Shown in pieces: positions 34,738 to 43,293 of a DNA stretch of 64,000 nucleotides. Every line of letters begins with the position of its first letter. Position 1 is the first letter of the stretch. Origin of the DNA: Kutzneria buriramensis (lineage in GTDB: Bacteria > Actinomycetota > Actinomycetes > Mycobacteriales > Pseudonocardiaceae); assembly GCF_003387475.1 (NCBI RefSeq), contig NZ_QUNO01000011.1:1-64000 (forward strand), read 5' to 3'. Both the position numbers and the translations under genes were made by a program. Below the pieces are notes generated by a model. The model searched no databases. It was not told the DNA's origin and saw only the letters and a program-made list of their open reading frames with translations.

Positions 34738-34753
34738 TGTTTGAGTGTGTTGA
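34738..34753 (+). promoter_or_regulatory. Candidate DeoR operator before the GH42 gene
   Basis: TGTTTGAGTGTGTTGA lies 33 bp before the GH42 start and mirrors the site at 34584-34599. The pair brackets the divergent promoter region, as expected for a regulator encoded in the same locus. Confidence 0.5.
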
Positions 34754-34785
34754 CGTTTGGTGGGTGTGTAGTCCACGCTCTTGCC

Positions 34786-36777
34786 GTGACCGGATGGCCG
34801 ACCGGACTGCCGGGTCCCTGCTGGGGTGGTGACTACAACCCCGAGCAGTGGCCGGAGCACGTCTGGACCCACGACGTGGAGCTGATGAAGCGGGCCGGGG
34901 TCAACCTGGTCAGCGTCGGCATCTTCGCCTGGGCCCGGCTGGAGGTGGCCGACAACCGGTTCGACTTCGGCTGGCTGGACCAGGTGCTCGACCAGCTGCA
35001 CGAGGGCGGCATCCGGGTCTGCCTGGCCAACGCGACCGCCTCCCCGCCGCCCTGGCTGACCCGGGCCAACCCGGACATGCTGCCGGTCCGCGCGGACGGC
35101 GTGCGGCTCTCACACGGGTCACGGCAGGAGTACTGCCCGACCTCGCCGGTGTACCGCGACCGGGCGATCGCGCTGACCGAGAAGATCGCGCTGCGCTACG
35201 GGGAGCACCCGGCGCTGGCCGCCTGGCACGTCAACAACGAGTACGGCTGCCACGTGTCGCGCTGCTACTGCGACCGGTGCGCCGAGGTGTTCCGGGACTG
35301 GCTGCGCGCCCGCTACGACCTGGACGGCCTGAACCGGGCCTGGGGCACGGACTTCTGGTCCCAGCACTACTCGTCCTGGGACCAGGTGCTGCCGCCGCGG
35401 GTGACGCCGACCTTCCAGAATCCGGGGCAGGTGTTGGACTTTGCGCGGTTCTGCTCCGACGCGCTGCTGGACCTGTTCTGTGCTGAGCGGGACGTGCTCA
35501 AGGACGTCACCCCGGACATCCCCGTCACCACGAACTTCATGGCCAACTGGACGTTCAAGGCGCTGAACTACTGGCACTGGGCGGCCGAGGTCGACTTCGT
35601 CTCCAACGACCACTACACCCGCGCCGACGACCCGGAGCGCCACATCGAGCTGGCGCTGTCCGCGGACCTCGTGCGCGGGCTGTCGCGCGGCGAGCCGTGG
35701 CTGCTGATGGAGCAGTCCACCTCGGCAGTGAACTGGCAGCCGCGCAACTTCGCCAAGCCAGCCGGCGAAATGCGCCGCAACTCGTACTCGCACCTGGCCC
35801 GCGGCGCCGACGGCACGCTGTTCTTCCAGTGGCGGCAGTCCCAGGCCGGCGCCGAGCGCTTCCACTCCGCGATGCTGCCGCACGCCGGCGAGGACACCAA
35901 GGTGTTCCGCGAGGTGACGCAGGTCGGCGAGGAGTACCAACGGCTTTCCGAGCTGGTCGGGTCCACTGTGGACGCGCGGGTGGCGATCGTGCACGACTTC
36001 GAGTCGGCCTGGGCGGCCGAGCAGCCGGCCCATCCCACCTCCGACTTCGACTACTACGAGACGGTGCTGGGCGTGTACCGGGCGCTGTGGCAGTCCGGCG
36101 TCACGGTGGACGTCGTGCCACCGTCGAGTGATCTTTGCCGCTACCGGCTGGTCGTGGTGCCGGCGCTCTATCAGGTGACCGACGCCGAGGCGCGCTGGCT
36201 GGAGGACTATGTGCGCTCGGGCGGTCACGCGGTGGTGACCTGGTTCTCCGGCATCGCCGACGAGAACAACCGGGTCCGGCTGGGTGGCTACCCGGGCGCG
36301 TTCCGTGAGCTGCTCGGCGTAAGGGTGGAGGAGTTCTTCCCGCTGCCGCCCGGCCACAACGTTGCGCTGACCGGCGGGCTGTTCGCCTCGAACTGGTCGG
36401 AGTTGGTGCACCCCAACGGCTGCGAGGTGGTGGCGTCCTATGTGGATGGACCGCTGCCCGGGTCGCCGGCGGTGACCCGCAACGAATTCGGCGAGGGCCT
36501 GGCCTGGTACCTGGCCACCACACTGGACGCCGACAGCGCCGTCACGGTGTTCGCCGACGCGCTCCAGCGGGCCGGCGTCACGCAGGTCGCGCCCGCCCCG
36601 GCCGGGGTGGAAGTCGTGCGGCGGCGGGGCGAGCGGATATCCTGGCTGGTGGCGATCAACCACACCGGCGCGGACGTGGTCCTGCCGGTGGAAGGCGTGG
36701 AACTGATCTCCGGTCTCGAAACGTCCGGCGGTCTGCCGGTCCCGGCGGGCGGGGTCGCCGTGGTCCGGGAGGTGTGA
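34786..36777 (+). CDS. Beta-galactosidase, glycoside hydrolase family 42
   Basis: The product has 663 residues. I choose GTG 34786 (MTGWPTGLPGPCWGGDYNPE): the frame is open upstream, but GH42 proteins begin just before GGDYNPEQW. The catalytic acid is Glu in WHVNNEYGCH and the nucleophile Glu is in WLLMEQSTSAVNW. The CxxxCxC zinc cluster (CHVSRCYCDRC) is present. It hydrolyses terminal beta-galactosides; no signal peptide is seen, so it acts on sugars brought in by the divergent ABC importer. It is followed 1 bp later by the DeoR gene and then galT. Confidence 0.93.
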   Translation: MTGWPTGLPGPCWGGDYNPEQWPEHVWTHDVELMKRAGVNLVSVGIFAWARLEVADNRFDFGWLDQVLDQLHEGGIRVCLANATASPPPWLTRANPDMLPVRADGVRLSHGSRQEYCPTSPVYRDRAIALTEKIALRYGEHPALAAWHVNNEYGCHVSRCYCDRCAEVFRDWLRARYDLDGLNRAWGTDFWSQHYSSWDQVLPPRVTPTFQNPGQVLDFARFCSDALLDLFCAERDVLKDVTPDIPVTTNFMANWTFKALNYWHWAAEVDFVSNDHYTRADDPERHIELALSADLVRGLSRGEPWLLMEQSTSAVNWQPRNFAKPAGEMRRNSYSHLARGADGTLFFQWRQSQAGAERFHSAMLPHAGEDTKVFREVTQVGEEYQRLSELVGSTVDARVAIVHDFESAWAAEQPAHPTSDFDYYETVLGVYRALWQSGVTVDVVPPSSDLCRYRLVVVPALYQVTDAEARWLEDYVRSGGHAVVTWFSGIADENNRVRLGGYPGAFRELLGVRVEEFFPLPPGHNVALTGGLFASNWSELVHPNGCEVVASYVDGPLPGSPAVTRNEFGEGLAWYLATTLDADSAVTVFADALQRAGVTQVAPAPAGVEVVRRRGERISWLVAINHTGADVVLPVEGVELISGLETSGGLPVPAGGVAVVREV

Positions 36778-36778
36778 G

Positions 36779-37585
36779 GTGCTCGCACGGCAGCGGCAAG
36801 CGGTGATCCTGGAGGAGATCCGGCGGATCGGGGCCGTCAAGGTCTCCGATCTGGTGGTCCGGCTCGGGGTCTCGGACATGACGGTCCGCCGCGACCTCGA
36901 CGTGCTGGCCGGCAGGGGACTGCTGGAAAAGGTTTACGGCGGCGCGACCACGGTCGGCGGCCGCAGCACCGACGAGCCCGGCTTCGAGGCCAAGTCGGTG
37001 CGGCAGCTGCCGGAGAAGGAGGCGATCGCGCGGCTGGCCGCGGACCTGGTCCGCCCCGGCACCGCGATCGGCCTGTCCGCCGGCACCACCACCTGGACGA
37101 TGGCCCGCTTCCTCGACGACGTGCCGGACCTGACCGTCGTCACCAACTCCATCCGCGTCGCCGACGTGCTGCAGCAGCGCGGCCGCACCGACCGCACCGT
37201 GGTGCTCACCGGCGGCGTGCGCACGCCGTCGGACGCGCTGGTCGGCCCGGTCGCCGTGCAGGCGCTGCGCTCGCTGCACCTGGACGTGGTCTTCCTCGGC
37301 GTGCACGGGATGGCCCCGCGCGCCGGCTTCACCACCCCCAACCTGAACGAGAGCGAGACCAACCGCGCCCTGGTGGACGCCGCCGGCCGCGTGGTCGTCG
37401 TGGCGGACAGCACCAAGTGGGGCACGGTCGGCATCTCCACCATCGCCGATCTCGACGAGGCCGACGTGTTAGTCAGCGACGGCGGCCTGTCCGAGCAGGC
37501 GCGGCAGGTGTTGGGCGAGAGCGTCGGCGAGCTGCGGCTGGCCGATCCACCGAAGCAGGGACAGGAACAGGGAGTCGGTGCGTGA
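36779..37585 (+). CDS. DeoR-family transcriptional regulator of the galactoside locus
   Basis: The product has 268 residues. The N-terminal DeoR helix-turn-helix (RQRQAVILEEIRRIGAVKVS then VSDMTVRRDLDVL) is followed by the sugar-phosphate-sensing domain (IGLSAGTTTWTMARFL). It should repress the divergent import and catabolic operons until a phosphorylated sugar binds. Two mirrored 16-bp elements at 34584-34599 and 34738-34753 are likely targets. Its end overlaps the galT GTG by 4 bp. Confidence 0.92.
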   Translation: MLARQRQAVILEEIRRIGAVKVSDLVVRLGVSDMTVRRDLDVLAGRGLLEKVYGGATTVGGRSTDEPGFEAKSVRQLPEKEAIARLAADLVRPGTAIGLSAGTTTWTMARFLDDVPDLTVVTNSIRVADVLQQRGRTDRTVVLTGGVRTPSDALVGPVAVQALRSLHLDVVFLGVHGMAPRAGFTTPNLNESETNRALVDAAGRVVVVADSTKWGTVGISTIADLDEADVLVSDGGLSEQARQVLGESVGELRLADPPKQGQEQGVGA

Positions 37586-38688
37586 CCGAGGCATCCACCA
37601 GCAGCATCCGGCGCACGTCAAGGAGGTTGGCGGACGGCCGCGAGATCATCTACTTCGACGACACCCCGGACGCGCCGGAGCGCGTCGCCGTCGACACCCG
37701 TGACCTGCCCGAGCAGGCGCCGCACAGCGAGGTCCGCCGGGACCCGCTGACCGGCGAGTGGGTGGGCATCGCCGCGCACCGGCAGACCCGCACCTACAAG
37801 CCGCCGGCCGACCTGTGCCCGCTGTGCCCGACCTCGCCGGGGCGGCCCACCGAGGTGCCCGAGTCCAGCTACGACGTGGTGGTGTTCGAGAACCGCTTCC
37901 CGTCCTTCGCGGAGTCGGTGCCGGACGTGCCGTCCACTGTGGACGGCATGCCGATGGTGGCGCGGGGGCCCGGCCGGGGCCGCTGCGAGGTCGTCTGCTT
38001 CACCTCCGACCACAACAGCTCCTTCGGCGCGCTGACGCCGCGCCGGGTGCGGACCGTGGTGGACGCGTGGGCGGACCGCACCGAGGCGTTCGGCAGGCTG
38101 CCCGGCGTGGAGCAGGTCTTCCCGTTCGAGAACCGGGGCGAGGAGATCGGCGTCACCCTGAGCCACCCGCACGGGCAGATCTACGGGTACCCGTTCGTCA
38201 CGCCGAAAACCTCGCGCATGCTGGAGGTCGCCGCGGAGTACCGGGCGGCGCACGGCACGCACGTGCTCGGCGACGTGCTGGCCGCGGAGCGCGCCGCCGG
38301 CACCCGGGTCGTGGCGTCGTCCGACCACTGGACCGCGTTCGTGCCCTCGGCCGCGCGCTGGCCGGTCGAGGTGCATGTGGTGCCGCACCGACAGGTGCCC
38401 GATCTGCCCGCGTTGTCCGAAGTGGAGCGTGACGACTTCGCCACGCTGTACCTGGAGGTGCTGCGCCGGCTGGACGGCCTCTACAACAAGCCGCTGCCCT
38501 ACATCGCGGCCTGGCACCAGGCGCCGGTGCGCACCGGACGTGACCTGGCCTGGCTGCACCTGGAGGTGTTCTCGGTGCTGCGCACCGCGGACAAGCTGAA
38601 GTACCTGGCCGGCTCGGAGTCGGGCATGGCCGTGTGGATCAACGACACCGCGCCCGAACAGGTAGCTGAGAGGTTGAGGGCAATCTGA
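37582..38688 (+). CDS. galT: Galactose-1-phosphate uridylyltransferase
   Basis: The product has 368 residues. The active-site HPHGQ (SHPHGQIYGYPF) and the first zinc pair CPLCP identify GalT. It swaps galactose-1-phosphate for glucose-1-phosphate on UDP-glucose in the Leloir pathway. It is coupled to the DeoR gene (GTGA). No galK or galE is in the window, so those steps are encoded elsewhere; galU lies at 52.2 kb. Confidence 0.95.
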   Translation: MTEASTSSIRRTSRRLADGREIIYFDDTPDAPERVAVDTRDLPEQAPHSEVRRDPLTGEWVGIAAHRQTRTYKPPADLCPLCPTSPGRPTEVPESSYDVVVFENRFPSFAESVPDVPSTVDGMPMVARGPGRGRCEVVCFTSDHNSSFGALTPRRVRTVVDAWADRTEAFGRLPGVEQVFPFENRGEEIGVTLSHPHGQIYGYPFVTPKTSRMLEVAAEYRAAHGTHVLGDVLAAERAAGTRVVASSDHWTAFVPSAARWPVEVHVVPHRQVPDLPALSEVERDDFATLYLEVLRRLDGLYNKPLPYIAAWHQAPVRTGRDLAWLHLEVFSVLRTADKLKYLAGSESGMAVWINDTAPEQVAERLRAI

Positions 38689-38718
38689 GGGGGATTCCTC
38701 ACAACACCCCCAGGATGG

Positions 38719-38736
38719 TCTCAGGTCGCTCTCAGG
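38719..38736 (+). promoter_or_regulatory. MprA-type direct-repeat box upstream of pepD
   Basis: TCTCAGG at 38719-38725 and 38730-38736 has the same sequence and the same 11-bp period as the box before mprA. It ends 16 bases before the protease ATG. Confidence 0.65.
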
Positions 38737-38752
38737 CTCACCCGGCACAGTT

Positions 38753-40327
38753 ATGGCCATGACGGAGAACAACCCGGGTGCCGCCGGGCCCACGCCGGAG
38801 CGGCCCGAGCAGCCCGCCGAGCAGGCGGCCCAGCAGCACAACCCGGCGGCGCAGCCTGAGGCGACCCCGCAGCCGGCCGCCCAGCCGACCGCCGCCGACC
38901 CGGGTGCGCCCGTGTGGAACCCCTGGGCTCCCCAGGGCCAGGAGCGACCCGTGCAGGAGCAGGGCCTGTCGGGTCAGGAACCGCCGGCCGGGCCGCCGTG
39001 GCAGCAGGGTGCCGCGCAGCCCGTCGGCGGGCCCCAACAGCAGCCCGGGTACCAGCCGACGGCGGCGTTCGCGCAGCCCGGCTACGCCCAGGTGCCGCCC
39101 GGCGCGAACCCGCACGTCCTGACGATGGACCAGCCGCACGGCGTCTACACCACGCCGCGCAAGCCCACCCGCACCAAGCTGGTGGTCGGCGTCGCCGTGC
39201 TCGCGCTGCTGGTCGGCGGCGGCGCCGGTGCGGTCGGCGGCTACCTGGCCGCCGCCAACGGCGCCGGCAGCTACAACTCACTGTTCACCAACACACCGAC
39301 CCAGAACGCGTCCAACGTGGCGCCGGGCTCGGTGACCGACGTGGCCAACAAGGTGCTGCCGACCGTCGTCGAGATCAAGACCCAGGAGGGCGAGGGCTCC
39401 GGCTTCATCGTCTCCTCCGACGGCGAGATCATCACCAACAACCACGTGATCGCCTCCGCCATCGGCGGCGGCCAGATCGAGGTCGACTTCCAGAACGGCA
39501 AGACGGCATCGGCCAAGATCATCGGCCGGGACCCCACGACCGACGTCGCGGTGGTCAAGGCGCAGAACGTCACCGGCCTGCCCACCGCCACCATCGGCAG
39601 CTCCAGCAACCTCCAGATCGGCCAGCAGGTGGTGGCCATCGGCTCGCCGTTCGACCTGGCCGGCACCGTGACCACCGGCATCGTGTCGTCGCTGCACCGG
39701 CCGGTCAACGTCGGCGACGAGCTGGACCAGGGGCAGGGCCAGGGCCAGGGCGGCCGTGGCGGCGGCGGCCTCGGCGGTGGCGGGCTGGGCGGCGGGCAGC
39801 AGCAGCAACAGCAGCCCAGCCAGCAGCAGGACACCGTGCTGGACGCCATCCAGACCGACGCCGCGATCAACCCCGGCAACTCCGGCGGCCCGCTGGTGAA
39901 CATGCAGGGCCAGGTCATCGGCATGAACTCGGCGATCTCCAGCCCCAACTCCAGCGCGCAGGCCCAGGGCGGCTCGGTCGGCATCGGCTTCGCCATCCCG
40001 ATCGACCAGGCCAAGCGGACCGCGCAGCAGATCACCCAGACCGGCAAGGCCACCCAGGCCCAGCTCGGCGTCGGCGTCAACGAGACCACCGACGGCACCG
40101 CCGGGGCCCTCATCGGCAGCGTCACCGGCGGCGGCGCCGCCGACAAGGCCGGGCTCAAGCAGAACGACGTCGTCGTCAAGCTGAACGACCGCGTGATCAA
40201 CAGCGCCGACGCGCTGGTGGCGGCCGTGCACGCGCAGGCGCCCGGCGACACCGTGACGCTGACCCTGGCCAACGGCAAGACGCTCCAGGCCACCCTGGGC
40301 GGCAACCCGATCAACGTGCAGAACTGA
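38753..40327 (+). CDS. pepD: HtrA/PepD-type membrane-anchored serine protease with PDZ domain
   Basis: The product has 524 residues from ATG 38753; ATG 38759 is equally possible. A Pro/Gln-rich cytosolic region of about 140 residues precedes one membrane helix (about 145-165). The trypsin-like domain has the triad His in TNNHVIAS, Asp in PTTDVAVVK and Ser in NPGNSGGPLV. A C-terminal PDZ domain follows (AGALIGSVTGGGAADKAGL). A Gly/Gln insert of about 40 residues (about 325-362) sits inside the protease domain. It should degrade or hold misfolded envelope proteins, under MprA control. Confidence 0.9.
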   Translation: MAMTENNPGAAGPTPERPEQPAEQAAQQHNPAAQPEATPQPAAQPTAADPGAPVWNPWAPQGQERPVQEQGLSGQEPPAGPPWQQGAAQPVGGPQQQPGYQPTAAFAQPGYAQVPPGANPHVLTMDQPHGVYTTPRKPTRTKLVVGVAVLALLVGGGAGAVGGYLAAANGAGSYNSLFTNTPTQNASNVAPGSVTDVANKVLPTVVEIKTQEGEGSGFIVSSDGEIITNNHVIASAIGGGQIEVDFQNGKTASAKIIGRDPTTDVAVVKAQNVTGLPTATIGSSSNLQIGQQVVAIGSPFDLAGTVTTGIVSSLHRPVNVGDELDQGQGQGQGGRGGGGLGGGGLGGGQQQQQQPSQQQDTVLDAIQTDAAINPGNSGGPLVNMQGQVIGMNSAISSPNSSAQAQGGSVGIGFAIPIDQAKRTAQQITQTGKATQAQLGVGVNETTDGTAGALIGSVTGGGAADKAGLKQNDVVVKLNDRVINSADALVAAVHAQAPGDTVTLTLANGKTLQATLGGNPINVQN

Positions 40328-40356
40328 GTTTTTGGCGCTCGCTTCGCTCGCGCGGC

Positions 40357-40376
40357 TCGGCCCCTTCGGGGGCCGA
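40357..40376 (+). terminator. Short GC stem-loop after pepD
   Basis: tcggcccc (40357-40364) pairs with ggggccga (40369-40376) with a ttcg tetraloop, 30 bases after the stop. It sits in a stretch starting 'gttttttggcgctcgcttcgctcgc', a form common at gene ends in this group of actinomycetes. Confidence 0.6.
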
Positions 40377-40390
40377 CGCCTCGCCCTTGC

Positions 40391-40453
40391 TGGATTTCGA
40401 TCGGCCACGTCGGCTCTGTGGTGGGTGCGTGGGTGGTGGCCGATCGAAATCCA
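40391..40453. terminator. 18-bp perfect stem with 27-nt loop between pepD and the convergent membrane-protein gene
   Basis: Arms 40391-40408 (tggatttcgatcggccac) and 40436-40453 are exact complements. The stem contains a self-complementary cgatcg. It probably ends transcription from both sides, though the long G/T-rich loop is unusual. Confidence 0.6.
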
Positions 40454-40485
40454 CCAACCGGGCGAAGCGCCGGCGGGGCCTCGCG

Positions 40486-40881
40486 CTACATCGGTCGGCG
40501 GCGGGCGGAACGGGTTCGGAGCAATCCCGCGAGCACCACGACCGCCCACAGCACCGCCAGCGTGATCAGGGTGCCGGTGACGTAGTCGCGGTCGTGCAGG
40601 CCCGGTTTCGGTGGGAAACCGTAGGGGCGCCAGGCTTCCGTGACGGCGAGGAAGGCGATGACCGCGGTGGAGCCGATGCCGAAGTGCAGCGGCCAGCGCC
40701 ATGCGGTGGTGGTCCATCGCGCGACGGCCAGGCTGAGCAGGCCGGCGATGGGCAGCACGACGGCGTCGTCGAGGACGGGCGGCCCGATGAACCAGGCGAA
40801 GATGTCCTTGGCCAGCGGGAATGCCAGCCACGCGCCGAAGGCCAGCGCGGCCAGCCCGAGCACGCCGAGCACGATCCTCAC
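40486..40881 (-). CDS. Small membrane protein of the oxidoreductase operon
   Basis: The product has 131 residues from GTG 40881, which overlaps the stop of the molybdopterin oxidoreductase by 4 bp. Four hydrophobic helices are visible (about 3-22, 30-53, 62-85, 100-122). No family is recognised. Its place as last gene of the operon suggests a membrane partner or quinone-side subunit of the oxidoreductase, which is inference. Confidence 0.7.
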   Translation of the reverse strand: MRIVLGVLGLAALAFGAWLAFPLAKDIFAWFIGPPVLDDAVVLPIAGLLSLAVARWTTTAWRWPLHFGIGSTAVIAFLAVTEAWRPYGFPPKPGLHDRDYVTGTLITLAVLWAVVVLAGLLRTRSARRRPM

Positions 40882-42032
40882 GTGATCACCTCCAGCCGGC
40901 GCACCCACTTCGTCTGCAACACGCCCGGCCGGCTCGGGGCGATGATCCGGCACGGATAGCCGTGATCGAGGTCGAGCACCTTGCCCTCCAGCCGAAGCGC
41001 GAGCAGCGTCAGCGGATCGGACGTGTGCACGCCGGGCAGGGTGGTCGAGTTGTACAGGCCGGCCCGTTCCAGGGAGCTGACCCGTACGGCCGATCCCGCC
41101 GGCGCGCCAACGGCTTTCAGCAGGTCCATCACCGGCACGCCGCTCCAGGTGGCGGTCTGGCTCCAGCCCTCGACGCACGCGATCGGCAGCGCGGCGGTGG
41201 TCTGCCGCATCGACTGGAGTTGTTCCCGTGAGAACAGGGTGGTGCCGTTGGGGCCGGCGACTTCCAGCCGCCAGCTCGAATCGACGGTGACGACATTGGC
41301 CTGCGCGGCGGTGCGGTTGACCGGCAGCCCCTGCTCGCCGTTGTTGGAACGTTCCGACAGTGCGGAGACGTTGCGCAGGAAGGGAATCGTGCTGCCGCCG
41401 AAGACCAGCACGGCGACGCCGCTGGTGAGCCACGTGGTGCGGAGGAAGGCCCGGCGGCTGACGTCGATCTCCTTGCGGCGGTGTTCGCGGATCAGCGGCA
41501 GTTTCACCGCGATGTGCACCAGCAGCGAACCGAAGGCCACCCAGGCGACCGCGTAGTGCGCGGTGGGGAAGAAGAAGCTCCACGGATAGTTCTGCGCCGC
41601 GTTGAACGTGCCGGTGGCGAGCTCGAAGAACGCCGCCCCGGCCAGCACCAGGATGGAGATCCGCTCCAGCGCGTGCAGGAGGGACTTCACCGCCGGCCGT
41701 TCGAACAGCTTCGGGTAGACCGTCCAGAGCTTGGCGATGAGCAGCGGAATCGCCGCGACGCCGGAGATGACGTGCGCGCCCTGCGTGATCCGGTACAGGT
41801 TGATCGGGCGGCTCGGCCAGTAGAACCAGGGGGCGGGGTGCTGGATGAAGTGGCTGAGCACGCCGGTGACGAAGCAGATCGTGAAGGCGATGCCGAGCCA
41901 GGTGCCGACGCGCGAGGTGACCCGCGGATCGTGCACCAGGCTCTTGAACTTCAGGAGCCCGAACGCCTTGTCCTGCGCTCGGTTCGCGCTGTCCTGCAAC
42001 CTGGTCAGGACTTCCGGAGTTCGGCGAACCAC
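40878..42032 (-). CDS. Membrane-bound molybdopterin-dependent (sulfite-oxidase fold) oxidoreductase
   Basis: The product has 384 residues from GTG 42032. The N-terminal half has about four membrane helices with His residues placed as in a cytochrome b561-like domain (GAHVISGVAAIPLLIAKLW). A twin-arginine-like segment (VSRRAFLRTTWLTSG) leads to the C-terminal sulfite-oxidase-fold domain: LPIACVEGWSQTATWSGVPV carries the molybdenum Cys, and DLDHGYPCRIIAP follows. It should transfer electrons between a periplasmic-side substrate and the membrane chain. Neighbours are a methyltransferase and glycosyltransferases. Confidence 0.85.
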   Translation of the reverse strand: MVRRTPEVLTRLQDSANRAQDKAFGLLKFKSLVHDPRVTSRVGTWLGIAFTICFVTGVLSHFIQHPAPWFYWPSRPINLYRITQGAHVISGVAAIPLLIAKLWTVYPKLFERPAVKSLLHALERISILVLAGAAFFELATGTFNAAQNYPWSFFFPTAHYAVAWVAFGSLLVHIAVKLPLIREHRRKEIDVSRRAFLRTTWLTSGVAVLVFGGSTIPFLRNVSALSERSNNGEQGLPVNRTAAQANVVTVDSSWRLEVAGPNGTTLFSREQLQSMRQTTAALPIACVEGWSQTATWSGVPVMDLLKAVGAPAGSAVRVSSLERAGLYNSTTLPGVHTSDPLTLLALRLEGKVLDLDHGYPCRIIAPSRPGVLQTKWVRRLEVIT

Positions 42033-42625
42033 CGACCGCCCCTCTCGTTCACCCAGCCGACCTTCAGGCCGGCGGCTTGGGCGGTGCGGTCGAGGCCGTC
42101 CGGACCGAGGCGGGCCCAGTCGAACCAGTGGCCGCGATTGTCCACGCTGGACAGTCGGACTTGCTGTCGGCGCAGTCCGATGCCGGGCGGGTCGAGCTCC
42201 GTGAGGACGCTGCCGCCCGGCCGGAGCAGGTCGCGGACCCGGTGGAGCAGGGCGACGGGATCGCCGCCGATGCCGATGTTGCCATCGGCCAACAGGACGT
42301 GCCGCCAGCGGCCCTCGCCGGGGATGCGGTCGAACACGTCCCGACACAGCGCGGCGGCGCCGCGGGCGACGGTCAGGTCGACGGCGATCGGCGAGATGTC
42401 CACGCCCAGCGCGACCAGGCCGCGGCGGGTCAGCGCCTCGACCAGCCGGCCGGGCCCGCAGCCGACGTCGAGCGTCGGCCCGAGGCACGCGGCCAACAGC
42501 ACCTCGTCGGCGCTGTCCGACTCGTCGCGCCACCTGGTCACCGGCAACATCACTCGCTCCCCGTTCGCGCACTCCAGCCAACAGTGCTCGCCGAGCAGCC
42601 CGGGATCGAACTCGGTCGTCGTCAC
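42005..42625 (-). CDS. Class I SAM-dependent methyltransferase
   Basis: The product has 206 residues from GTG 42625. The SAM-binding GPTLDVGCGPGRLVEAL, acidic LGVDIS, and post-II HVLLADGNIGIGGDP are clear. Substrate unknown. It overlaps its upstream neighbour by 4 bp (GTGA) and the oxidoreductase start by 28 bp, so translation is coupled. Confidence 0.88.
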   Translation of the reverse strand: MTTTEFDPGLLGEHCWLECANGERVMLPVTRWRDESDSADEVLLAACLGPTLDVGCGPGRLVEALTRRGLVALGVDISPIAVDLTVARGAAALCRDVFDRIPGEGRWRHVLLADGNIGIGGDPVALLHRVRDLLRPGGSVLTELDPPGIGLRRQQVRLSSVDNRGHWFDWARLGPDGLDRTAQAAGLKVGWVNERGGRWFAELRKS

Positions 42626-43293
42626 GGGATGGGCTGCCCCGCCGTGCTGATCGCAGCCACCGCGGCCGCGAACCGACTGCGCGGCACCAGCTTCGCCACT
42701 CGCGCGGCGTCCACAACCGTGTCCACATCGGACAGAACCGGCAGTGGTGTGACGTGCAGGTCCCGGTCGTGCAAGGCGTCCAGGGTGCGGCGGCCGGTGT
42801 CTGGCTGCGACATCGGCACGTCACTGAGCGCCATGGCGTGCACCGGATCCCTGAGACCGAGCGCCCACCAGCCGCCGTCCTCGGCGAGCCCGAGCGTGGC
42901 GTCGCCGGCGAGGGTGCCGACGACCGCCGAGCCGAGCAGCCATGGCGTGACCTGCGGCGTGTCCATGCCGATCTGGACCACCGGCAGGTCGGCGACGTCG
43001 TGGTGAGCGTTCACCAGCCGTTCGGCGAAGTTGTCGCCACGCTGGGGGATCACGTCGAACCAGCGCAGCATTCGGCGCAGTTCAGGGGCCTGGGCGGCGG
43101 CATCGAGGTCGCCGGTCATCGCGACGACCCGCCGGACGCGCGGCACCGCCAGCACCGCGTCGAGCGTGTCCAGCAGCGACGCCGCGGCCACCTCGGCGGC
43201 CTGTTCCCGGGTCGCGGCCGGCGTCAGCCGGGTCTTCGCGAGCCCCGGCACCGGGGCCTTCGCCACCACCAGCACACAGGCGCGTTCGTTCAT
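42622..43293 (-). CDS. DUF2064 / TIGR04282-type nucleotidyl- or glycosyl-transferase-like protein
   Basis: The product has 223 residues from ATG 43293. The sequence VLVVAKAPVPGLAKTRLTPA and QIGMDTPQVTP are the marks of DUF2064 proteins, which have a GT-A/nucleotidyltransferase fold. Such genes are regularly paired with a GT2 gene, as here. Activity is unproven. ATGA overlap with the GT2 gene. Confidence 0.88.
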   Translation of the reverse strand: MNERACVLVVAKAPVPGLAKTRLTPAATREQAAEVAAASLLDTLDAVLAVPRVRRVVAMTGDLDAAAQAPELRRMLRWFDVIPQRGDNFAERLVNAHHDVADLPVVQIGMDTPQVTPWLLGSAVVGTLAGDATLGLAEDGGWWALGLRDPVHAMALSDVPMSQPDTGRRTLDALHDRDLHVTPLPVLSDVDTVVDAARVAKLVPRSRFAAAVAAISTAGQPIP

